A stretch of DNA of 64,000 nucleotides from Streptomyces sp. NBC_00525 (GTDB taxonomy: Bacteria; Actinomycetota; Actinomycetes; Streptomycetales; Streptomycetaceae), in NCBI RefSeq assembly GCF_036346595.1, contig NZ_CP107834.1, positions 4,216,001 to 4,280,000 of the forward strand. Reading direction: 5' to 3'. Shown here in pieces: positions 27,236 through 34,118 of the stretch. The notes beneath the pieces were generated by a model that was not told the DNA's origin, made no database searches, and saw only the letters and a program-made list of their open reading frames with translations. Made by a program: the position numbers and the translations under genes. Position 1 is the first letter of the stretch. Every line of letters begins with the position of its first letter.

Positions 27236-27943
27236 ATGCCCAGTACGCTGCGTTCACCGTTGGGCCTCGGCAAGGCGGTGTGCGTACTGCTCGGTGCGGT
27301 GGCCGTCACGGACGTGCTGTCGATCGCCGCCGGTGTCCACAGCCGCATGCTGCTCGCGGACGGACTGGACGACGGTTTCCTCGCGGTCGACGAGCAGGCG
27401 TGGACGCTCGCCGACAACATGTACGGCTCCGCCGGCGCCCTCCAGGGCATCGCCGTGCTGGCGACGGGCATCGTCTTCCTCGTGTGGCTGCGCCGGGCCC
27501 GGCACAACGCCGAGGTGTTCGACCCGTACTGCCACACGTTGCGGCCCGGCTGGGCGATCGGGGCGTGGTTCGTGCCCATCGCCAACCTCTGGCTGCCGTA
27601 CCGGGTGGCGACCGGCGTCTGGACCGCGAGCGTTCCGCCCGACACCCTCGTGAGCCGGGCCACCGCCCCGCGCGGGGTGCTGAACGCCTGGTGGGCGGCG
27701 CTGGTCGCGACGCAGATCCTCGGCAGGGTCGCCGGCGGCTACTACGACCGCGCGGAGGGCGGGGACGAGATCATCCGCGGGCTCGACCTGGTCATGGCCG
27801 CGAACGCGCTGGACATCGGCGCGGCCGTCGTGGCGATCCTGTTCGTCCGCAGGCTGACGGCGATGCAGGACCTGCGCGCGTGGGCCGGCGGATTCCCCGC
27901 CCAGGAGACTCCGCCGCGCGCGCGGTGGGGGCACGCGCACTGA
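27236..27943 (+). CDS. DUF4328 membrane protein
   Basis: 235 residues from ATG 27236, with GGGGGG 9 bases upstream; an earlier in-frame ATG would add ~29 unconserved residues. Membrane helices: VCVLLGAVAVTDVLSIAAGV, GIAVLATGIVFLVWLRRA, WAIGAWFVPIANLWLPYRV, WWAALVATQIL and DLVMAANALDIGAAVVAILF. The string LRRARHNAEVFDP-YCH followed by WAIGAWFVPI is the DUF4328 hallmark. Function unknown. It lies 146 bp after the hexosaminidase gene. Confidence 0.82.
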   Translation: MPSTLRSPLGLGKAVCVLLGAVAVTDVLSIAAGVHSRMLLADGLDDGFLAVDEQAWTLADNMYGSAGALQGIAVLATGIVFLVWLRRARHNAEVFDPYCHTLRPGWAIGAWFVPIANLWLPYRVATGVWTASVPPDTLVSRATAPRGVLNAWWAALVATQILGRVAGGYYDRAEGGDEIIRGLDLVMAANALDIGAAVVAILFVRRLTAMQDLRAWAGGFPAQETPPRARWGHAH

Positions 27944-27982
27944 GGCCACGCGCACCCCGGCGACGTTAATCAGCCAGTGGCA

Positions 27983-28015
27983 GTGACGCTTTTCGGCCAG
28001 TTGGCGCTGAATGGA
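27983..28015. repeat. Copy A of a 33-bp intergenic element
   Basis: Starts GTGACGCTTTTCGGCC and ends CGCTGAATGGA. It matches copy B at 31040-31072 at 27 of 33 positions without gaps. It lies between two plus-strand genes. Function unknown. Confidence 0.6.
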
Positions 28016-28080
28016 TAACAGGAAGCGCTGCGCCCTCCTGTGCCCCGGCATGGGTACGGGAGGGCCGACAGGAGATGTCG

Positions 28081-28650
28081 ATGAGCCTGCTCGAACTGAT
28101 CGCCGCGGCCGACGAGCGGGGGCTCGCCGCCAGTGCGGCCGCCTGCCTCGAACGCTGTCTGCCCCAGCCCGCGCCGGGCGCCGACCCCGACCCGCTGCGC
28201 CCGTTGTGGGCCGGATGCGCCGATCCGCGGCTCTGGCCCGACCGGCTCGCCGAGGCCCGCACCGCCCTGGACACCCCCGCGGACCCCGGCGAGGCCGTGC
28301 GGCGCGTCCGGGAGCTGCTCGCCGCCGCCCCCGCCGACCGGGCCGGTGAGGCGCTGCGGGCATGGGCCGACGCCTGTTCGGTGCTGGCGCTGGAGGTCCA
28401 CCTCGGCCACGACGCGGCCGCCCCCGCCGCGACGGACCCGGTGGCCCGCTGCCGGGCGGGCGACCCCTCGGGGGCCGGACCGCTGCTGGCCGGCGAGGCG
28501 GCCCGGCAGGTCCTGATCCTGGAGATGCTGGCCGGAATCGACGAGACGGCCCCGGCGGGCGCCGGGCTGCGCCAGGTGATCGACGTCTCGGCGGAGGGCC
28601 AGCGGGTGCTCCGCGCGGCGGCCGCCCGCCGGGCCCGCGTACGCGGCTGA
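28081..28650 (+). CDS. Uncharacterised Ala/Arg-rich helical protein
   Basis: 189 residues from ATG 28081; GGAG at 28071-28074 gives normal spacing to it, and touches the alternative ATG 28075. The sequence is almost entirely helical, rich in Ala, Arg, Glu and Pro, with no membrane segment or recognised motif (SLLELIAAADERGLAASAAA, later RQVLILEMLAGIDE). A GCCCTCC/GGAGGGC inverted repeat (28032-28038 with 28059-28065) lies just upstream of the ribosome binding site. I cannot assign a function. A terminator follows. Confidence 0.6.
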   Translation: MSLLELIAAADERGLAASAAACLERCLPQPAPGADPDPLRPLWAGCADPRLWPDRLAEARTALDTPADPGEAVRRVRELLAAAPADRAGEALRAWADACSVLALEVHLGHDAAAPAATDPVARCRAGDPSGAGPLLAGEAARQVLILEMLAGIDETAPAGAGLRQVIDVSAEGQRVLRAAAARRARVRG

Positions 28651-28706
28651 GCCGGAGCCCCGACCACCCGAGAGCGGCGCGCGGCTCACGGGCCGCGAGT
28701 GACGAG

Positions 28707-28750
28707 GACGACCGGGGCCGCCACCCCCCACAGGAGAGGCCCCGGTCGTC
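28707..28750. terminator. Terminator after the uncharacterised gene
   Basis: Perfect 13-bp stem GACGACCGGGGCC (28707-28719) with 28738-28750. The 18-base loop contains a run of six C. Confidence 0.85.
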
Positions 28751-28853
28751 TTCCGCGGGGCCGCAGGACGACCCCGTATTCATCTCAGCGCCGTGGGTGC
28801 GTTTTCTGTCACACCGTCGTCGGCAGACTGAATGTTGCAGGTTGTACAAGTCA

Positions 28854-28883
28854 TGGACGCGGTGCACGCCGAGGACGTAGCGT
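28854..28883 (+). promoter_or_regulatory. Candidate promoter of the ECF sigma gene
   Basis: TGGACG (28854-28859), an 18-base spacer and TAGCGT (28878-28883) resemble a principal-sigma (HrdB) promoter. The leader of ~65 bases contains a 9-bp inverted repeat, CTGAATCGC (28885-28893) with GCGATTCAG (28924-28932). Confidence 0.45.
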
Positions 28884-28955
28884 GCTGAATCGCGCAGGGT
28901 GGCGCGGGCAGTGGTGACCAGCTGCGATTCAGACAGCAGGGCAGGGTTGAGGTAG

Positions 28956-29846
28956 TTGCTGGGGGACGACGCGGGGCTTACTGCCGCGGTGCTCGCGGCA
29001 CAGCACGGGGACGAGGACGCCTTCCGTACTGTGTACCGCGCTGTGCAGCCGCGGCTGCTGGGCTACATAAGAACGCTGGTGGGGGAGCCGGACGCCGAGG
29101 ACGTGGCGTCCGAGTCGTGGCTGCAGATAGCCCGCGACCTCGACCGGTTCAGCGGGGACGCCGACCGATTCCGGGGCTGGGCGGCGCGGATAGCCCGCAA
29201 CCGCGCCCTGGACCATCTGAGGATGCGCGGCAGACGGCCCGCCATCGGCGGCGACGAGACGGAGCTGTCCGACAAGCCGGCCGTCTCCGACACCGCCGAC
29301 GAGGCGATCGAGGCCCTGGCGACCGGCCGCACCATGTCGCTCATCGCCCAGCTGCCGCAGGACCAGGCCGAGGCCGTCGTGCTCCGCGTGGTCGTCGGGC
29401 TCGACGCGAAGAGCGCCGCCCAGACGCTCGGCAAACGGCCCGGCGCGGTCCGCACCGCCGCCCACCGGGGACTGAAACGGCTCGCCGAACTGCTGCGCGC
29501 CGACAGCGGGGGCGACCGCCCGGACGGCACCGAGGGGCTGCCCGTCCCCGGCCCGGCCCCGGACGGCGGCCCGCGCGACGGGGTGCGGATACCCGAGGGC
29601 GGCGGCCCGCCCGAGGAGGCGCGGGCCTCGCGCACCGCGGCGGAGGACGACCCTCCGCGCAGTGCCGCACCCCGCCGCCCGGCCGGCCCCGAGGCGCCGT
29701 CGGCCTCCTTCCGGAAGCGCGCGACGGACGCCTCCGGCCGCGCCGGAGGACTCGGCGCCGTCCCCGTGCAACGCCCCCCGCGCACCGGCCTGGTGGCTCC
29801 CGCCGGTGTGACGCATTCGCGTCTGTGGACGCAGAAGGACATGTGA
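28956..29846 (+). CDS. ECF sigma factor with long low-complexity tail
   Basis: 296 residues from TTG 28956, with GAGG close upstream; no ATG or GTG gives the full sigma2 region. Sigma2: DEDAFRTVYRAVQPRLLGYI, then DAEDVASESWLQIARDLDRF and RGWAARIARNRALDHLR. Sigma4: IAQLPQDQAEAVVLRVVVGL, then LDAKSAAQTLGKRPGAVRTA. After about residue 185 comes a ~110-residue Gly/Pro/Asp/Arg-rich tail not usual for ECF factors. The stop overlaps the next ATG (TGATG), so it is translated together with the membrane protein below, its likely regulator. The signal it answers is unknown. Confidence 0.88.
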   Translation: MLGDDAGLTAAVLAAQHGDEDAFRTVYRAVQPRLLGYIRTLVGEPDAEDVASESWLQIARDLDRFSGDADRFRGWAARIARNRALDHLRMRGRRPAIGGDETELSDKPAVSDTADEAIEALATGRTMSLIAQLPQDQAEAVVLRVVVGLDAKSAAQTLGKRPGAVRTAAHRGLKRLAELLRADSGGDRPDGTEGLPVPGPAPDGGPRDGVRIPEGGGPPEEARASRTAAEDDPPRSAAPRRPAGPEAPSASFRKRATDASGRAGGLGAVPVQRPPRTGLVAPAGVTHSRLWTQKDM

Positions 29847-31021
29847 TGGCCGACGAGCAGTACGCATGGCTTGACAAGGAAGCGGCGGAGAAATTGCTCC
29901 GCGGCGACCCGGTCGTCCCTGCCGAAGGCCGTCCCCGTCAGGACGCCGAACGCCTGGCCGCCGCCCTCGACGCGGTGTCCCGCGCCGCCCTTCCCGCCGC
30001 CGGAGAACTCCACGGCGAGGCCGCCGCGCTGGCCGCCTTCCGCGCCGCGCCCCGCCGCCCCCGCCCGGCCGCCACGCACCCGGCCGCCGCCCACGCGGCC
30101 GACGGCGACGACTCCGGCACCGCCGTGCTCGCCCCCGTCCACCTGGGCCGCACCCCCGCCACCGGGACCGCGAGGCCGCGCGGCCACCGCCCGTACCGCT
30201 GGAGCCGGCCCCTGCGCTTCGGCCTCGCCGCATCGCTGGCCTGCTGCGCCATAGGAGGCGTGGCCGTCGCCGCCGGGTCCGGCGTGCTGCCGGTGCCCTT
30301 CGGCCGGCACGACCCGTCCCCCGCCACCTCGGTCTCGGCCGCCGCCTCCCCGGAGGAACTCGGCTCCGGCGCCGTCGCCGGCGGGCGGACCATCGCCCCC
30401 ACCCCGCCCGGAACCCCGACCCCGGACGCCCCGACCCCCGGCAGCAGCCCCGGCGACGACACCGCAGGCCCCGACGACGACACCCCTCGGGGCGGGCACG
30501 ACGGCGAGGACGGCCCGCAGGACACCGGCAGCACGGGCGACGGAGACGGCGGCGGCCCCTCCGGCGGCGACGGCCGGGACTCCGGCGCCGACACCGCCGA
30601 CGACCACCCCGGCAAGGACTCCGCGGACCCGGGCCGGGGCAACGGCAGGTCCGGCTCCAACGGCGGCGCGACCGGCTGGTACGCCAGGACGGTCGCCGCC
30701 TGCCGCGACTACCGCGCCGGCCGCATCGACGACGAGCGCCGCGACCGCCTCGAAGCCCTGGCCAAGGGCGCCCGCAACCTGGACCGGTTCTGCGACCGGA
30801 TGCTCGGCGACCAGGACGGGCAGGGCGCCCGCGAGAACGGCGGCCCGCCCGGCCGGGAGAACGCCGACCAGGACGACGAAGCCTCGGCCCCGCTGCCCTC
30901 GATCCGGTTCACCGAATCGCCCGGCCCCTCCACCGCGGCGATCGCCCCGGACCCGGTGCGGACCGGCGAAGGAGCCTCCTCCGAAACACCCCGGCCCACC
31001 GCCGCGGCGGCCGCCCGCTGA
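29846..31021 (+). CDS. Membrane protein coupled to ECF sigma factor (putative anti-sigma)
   Basis: 391 residues. The cytoplasmic N-terminus (~1-122) begins with MADEQYAWLDKEAAEKLLRG and is helical. There is one membrane helix at about 125-146 (FGLAASLACCAIGGVAVAAG), then a long extracytoplasmic Pro/Gly/Asp/Ser region. A compact segment follows (~288-335) with WYARTVAACRDYRAG and RNLDRFCDRML, containing two Cys that could form a disulfide. There is no HxxxCxxC zinc anti-sigma motif. Topology and translational coupling make it the probable anti-sigma or sensor partner; this is inference. Confidence 0.72.
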   Translation: MADEQYAWLDKEAAEKLLRGDPVVPAEGRPRQDAERLAAALDAVSRAALPAAGELHGEAAALAAFRAAPRRPRPAATHPAAAHAADGDDSGTAVLAPVHLGRTPATGTARPRGHRPYRWSRPLRFGLAASLACCAIGGVAVAAGSGVLPVPFGRHDPSPATSVSAAASPEELGSGAVAGGRTIAPTPPGTPTPDAPTPGSSPGDDTAGPDDDTPRGGHDGEDGPQDTGSTGDGDGGGPSGGDGRDSGADTADDHPGKDSADPGRGNGRSGSNGGATGWYARTVAACRDYRAGRIDDERRDRLEALAKGARNLDRFCDRMLGDQDGQGARENGGPPGRENADQDDEASAPLPSIRFTESPGPSTAAIAPDPVRTGEGASSETPRPTAAAAAR

Positions 31022-31039
31022 CCATGCCTACCGGTCGGT

Positions 31040-31072
31040 GTGACGTTTTCCGGCCGGTTGACGCTGTACGGA
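31040..31072. repeat. Copy B of a 33-bp intergenic element
   Basis: Starts GTGACGTTTTCCGGCC and ends CGCTGTACGGA. It is in the same orientation as copy A (27983-28015), 3.06 kb away. It lies between convergent genes, so a simple promoter role is unlikely. Confidence 0.6.
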
Positions 31073-31213
31073 ATGAGCCGACTGGTCATCGGCAGCGCCG
31101 GAGCCGGGGTTCCCCCCGTACCTGCGGCTCGGCGCACATGGCGCGGGCGGGACACGTTCCCCCGGTCCCGTCCGCGCCCCAATCCTCCGCGAGTGCCCCG
31201 GACCCGCTCGCGC

Positions 31214-32161
31214 CTACTTGTAGACGACGACCTTGTCGCCCGTACGGACCTGGGCGAAGAGGGCCGCGATCTTCTTCTCGTCGCGTACGTTCACACAGCC
31301 GTGCGAGGCCCCGTTGTAGCCGCGGGCCGCGAAGTCCGACGAGTAGTGCACGGCCTGGCCGCCGCTGAAGAACATCGCGTACGGCATGGGCGTGTGGTAG
31401 ATCGACGACACATGGTGGCGCGACTTCCAGAACACCGAGAACGTCCCCTCGCGGGTCGGCGTGTACTGCGAGCCGAACCGCACGTCCATGGACGAGACGA
31501 CCTTGCCGTCGATCATCCAGGACAGCGTCCGGCTGTTCTTGCTGATGCACAGCACCCGCCCCGTCATGCACCGCTTGTCCGGCTTCGCCACCGGGCGAGT
31601 GGTCGGCGGCTTCAGCTCGGCGGCGGTCGGCCGGCGCGTCATCCCGAGCAGCTTTTGCCAGGTGAGGGTGTCCGTGCTGCCGGTCTGCGACAGGCCCCGC
31701 TTGGCCTGGAAGGACCGCACCGACGCGGCCGTGACGGAGCCGTAGTAGCCGGTGGGGTTGCGGTCGAAGTGACCTATCTGGCGGAGCCTGGCCTGCAGTT
31801 CGCGCACCTGCTCGCCCTGTGACCCGTTCCGCATCAGGACCGTGCCCTGCGGATCGGCGGCCGGGGTGGTGCGGGTCGCGCTCGGCTCCGGGGACGGCTG
31901 CACCGACTCGCGCGCCGACTCCTTGGGACGCGCCGTCGCGGACGGGCTCGGGGAGACGTCGCCCGGCGCGGCGTCGTCGCTCGGCCGCGCGGTGGGCGAG
32001 CCGCTGCTCGCCGATGCGGAGGGGGCGGCCGACGCGGCCCCGGCCGCCGGCTGCTCCTTGCAGCCCGCGGTCACGGCGGCCAGCGCCACCACGGCCACGG
32101 CGATCGTCGCCCGGCCGCCCCGGAGTGCGTAACCGCGCCCTGTCCTGCCCGTGCCTGTCAT
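31214..32161 (-). CDS. L,D-transpeptidase lipoprotein (YkuD) with peptidoglycan-binding domain
   Basis: 315 residues. The signal peptide ends in a lipobox (LAAVTAGC), followed by a Ser/Pro/Ala linker (~38-95). A PG_binding_1 domain is next (MRNGSQGEQVRELQARL). The YkuD domain has the nucleophile Cys289 in SHGCVNVRD and the family string HHVSSIYHTPMPYAMFFSGG. It makes 3-3 crosslinks between meso/LL-diaminopimelate residues or attaches proteins to peptidoglycan. A second enzyme with the same layout lies at 54754-55488. Confidence 0.92.
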   Translation of the reverse strand: MTGTGRTGRGYALRGGRATIAVAVVALAAVTAGCKEQPAAGAASAAPSASASSGSPTARPSDDAAPGDVSPSPSATARPKESARESVQPSPEPSATRTTPAADPQGTVLMRNGSQGEQVRELQARLRQIGHFDRNPTGYYGSVTAASVRSFQAKRGLSQTGSTDTLTWQKLLGMTRRPTAAELKPPTTRPVAKPDKRCMTGRVLCISKNSRTLSWMIDGKVVSSMDVRFGSQYTPTREGTFSVFWKSRHHVSSIYHTPMPYAMFFSGGQAVHYSSDFAARGYNGASHGCVNVRDEKKIAALFAQVRTGDKVVVYK

Positions 32162-32323
32162 CCCGACCCCCTGCGTCCTCTGCTCGTGCGGCCTCGGCTT
32201 CTGTGCGCGCGTATCTCATGGGACGGGTTCCCGTTCCGCCCGGTTGCCGAATCCCCGCGGTCGAGAGGAAAGCGTGACCTCCGCGCGTTCCGGGGGTCGC
32301 GGACGCGTGCGACACTCCGTTCC

Positions 32324-33010
32324 ATGCTGGGTGTCACCGACCTTCCGACCTATCTCGCCGGCCTCGCGCTGATCGTCCTGCTGCCCGGCCCGAACTCGCT
32401 CTACGTGCTGTCCGTCGCCGCCCGGCGCGGTATACGGACCGGTTACGCGGCCGCCGCCGGCGTATGGACCGGGGACACCGTCCTGATGACGCTGTCCGCG
32501 CTCGGCGCCTCGTCGCTGCTGCGGACGACACCGCTGCTGTTCGCCGTCGTCAAGTACGCGGGCGCCGGCTATCTCACCTGGATGGCCATCGGCATGCTGC
32601 GGGCCGCCCTGGCGATGTGGCGCGAACGGCACCGCAGGGTCGCCGAGATCACCGGAGGGACGGACGGCACGGCGGACGGGACGGGCGCGGTGCCGACCGT
32701 CGCGGCCATGGAACGGCCGTACCGGCGGGCGCTGGTCGTCAGCCTGGTCAACCCGAAGGCGATCCTGTTCCTGATCTCGTTCTTCGTACAGTTCGTGGAC
32801 CCCGGATACGCCTACCCGGCGCTGTCCTTCCTGCTCCTGGGCACCCTGCTCCAGATCGCCAGCTTCCTCTACCTCTCGGTGCTGATCTTCGGCGGCACCC
32901 GGCTCTCCGCCGCGTTCCGCCGGCGCAGGCGGCTCTCGGCGGGCGCCACCTCGGCGGCCGGAGTGCTGTTCCTCGGCTTCGCCGCGAAGCTGTCGCTCAG
33001 CAGCGTCTGA
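32324..33010 (+). CDS. LysE family amino-acid exporter (LeuE-type)
   Basis: 228 residues from ATG 32324 with about six helices. The N-terminus LPTYLAGLALIVLLPGPNSL carries the LysE/RhtB hallmark PGPN, followed by AARRGIRTGYAAAAGVWTGD, a charged cytoplasmic loop (RERHRRVAEITGGTDGTADG), VNPKAILFLISFFVQFVDPG and a C-terminal helix. The first residues resemble the leucine exporter LeuE; the substrate is inferred only. It is divergent from the L,D-transpeptidase gene and convergent with the methyltransferase gene. Confidence 0.85.
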   Translation: MLGVTDLPTYLAGLALIVLLPGPNSLYVLSVAARRGIRTGYAAAAGVWTGDTVLMTLSALGASSLLRTTPLLFAVVKYAGAGYLTWMAIGMLRAALAMWRERHRRVAEITGGTDGTADGTGAVPTVAAMERPYRRALVVSLVNPKAILFLISFFVQFVDPGYAYPALSFLLLGTLLQIASFLYLSVLIFGGTRLSAAFRRRRRLSAGATSAAGVLFLGFAAKLSLSSV

Positions 33011-33024
33011 CCGCCGGGGCCGGG

Positions 33025-33951
33025 TCACCCCGCCCGCAGATACGCCGAGGTGGAGACCCGCCCCAGCAGCCGCAGCCGGGACGCGTCGCCCGCCAGATGC
33101 GCGTCCAGCGCCTCCTGGACACCCGGCCACGCCGCGTCCCCGTAGTCGTCGAGCACCACCACACCGCCCGGAGCCGCGATCTCCTCGACCCACTCCAGAT
33201 CGGCGGCCACCCCGGGCCCGGAGTGGTCGCCGTCCACCACGATCACCCCGTACGACCGGTCCCCGGCCTCGGCCCGGACCTCCGGCGCGCTGGAGAAGCC
33301 CCGGACGATCCGGGGGTGGTGCGTTGTGCCGCCGCCCGTCAGCGCCAGGTTGGCGCGCACCACGTCCTCCCGCACCGGAGTGCCCGTCGGGTCGGCGGGC
33401 TGCGCGGTGCCCGGCTGGAGCTGCGAACCGGCCAGCGGGTCCACGATCGTCAGCTCCGGCTCGATGCCCGCCCGGTGCGTCATCCGGGTCAGCGCCGCGG
33501 CGAACAGCCCGTACAGCGTGCCGATCTCCAGGATGCGGCCGTTCGGCGGGGCCAGCAGCGGCACGGTCGCCAGCTTGCCGCACACATTGGACGTGGAACC
33601 GGCCAGCCGCCCCACGCCGAGCGCCTCCAGCGCCACCACCGTCCGGTAGGCGGCCACCACGCTCCGGCGCGCCGCCGCCCCGTCCCCGGCCAGCGCCGCC
33701 ACCTGGCCGACCAGCCGGTCCAGCTCGGCGGGCGGCGGCATGCGGTGCGCGCCGCGCCCGGTGTTGTCCAGCAGCAGTTCCACGGCGTACCGGGCACGCC
33801 GCTCGTCCTCGTACTCCCGTCGCAGCGCGGCCAGTTCCCCGCGCAGGGGCGCGGCGGCGCGCTCCACGCCCGACTGGATGCGGCGGTCGACGAGGGCGGC
33901 GGCGGGGCGCAGGGCCCGCTTCGCCAAGCGGTTGTTCAGCAGGGAGGCCAT
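33025..33951 (-). CDS. Class I SAM-dependent methyltransferase
   Basis: 308 residues. The N-terminal third is Arg/Ala-rich and probably coiled (LRGELAALRREYEDERRARY). The Rossmann core has motif I ILEIGTLYGLFAAAL, an acidic strand end LTIVDPLAGSQL, and YGVIVVDGDHSGPGVAADLE then VVVLDDYGD, as in Methyltransf_24 proteins linked to sugar or O-antigen modification. It is the last gene of the minus-strand half of the glycopolymer locus, 157 bp after the YfhO gene. Inferred role: methyl-capping or decorating the glycopolymer. Confidence 0.78.
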   Translation of the reverse strand: MASLLNNRLAKRALRPAAALVDRRIQSGVERAAAPLRGELAALRREYEDERRARYAVELLLDNTGRGAHRMPPPAELDRLVGQVAALAGDGAAARRSVVAAYRTVVALEALGVGRLAGSTSNVCGKLATVPLLAPPNGRILEIGTLYGLFAAALTRMTHRAGIEPELTIVDPLAGSQLQPGTAQPADPTGTPVREDVVRANLALTGGGTTHHPRIVRGFSSAPEVRAEAGDRSYGVIVVDGDHSGPGVAADLEWVEEIAAPGGVVVLDDYGDAAWPGVQEALDAHLAGDASRLRLLGRVSTSAYLRAG

Positions 33952-34066
33952 GGCTGGGAACGTACGCGTGAGCCCGGTCCCGCTCCCACCACGCGGAGAT
34001 GAAGTCTCGGTGTCGCCCGGACCACACGCGGAATCCGTGCGCCACGGCGCGGTTACGGTGCGGGCC

Positions 34067-34118
34067 GGCCGGGAAGGGCCCCGGTCACCCGGCCGGGAAG
34101 CACCCCGGTCACCCGGCC
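34067..34118. repeat. 24-bp tandem duplication at the 3' end of the YfhO gene
   Basis: Two 28-base copies overlapping by 4 (34067-34094 and 34091-34118) differ at 2 positions. The YfhO stop codon lies in the copy nearer the gene, and the other copy repeats it just downstream. Confidence 0.7.

Noticed and set aside
28707..28750. Hairpin with a CCCCCC loop, like half of a 6C RNA
   Set aside because: The 6C motif needs two adjacent hairpins with C-rich loops; only one is present, and it sits right after a gene as a terminator would.
28807..28813. TGTCACA upstream of the ECF sigma gene as an ECF41-type -35
   Set aside because: No CGTC-type -10 at 16 bases; a better principal-sigma-like promoter lies downstream at 28854-28883.
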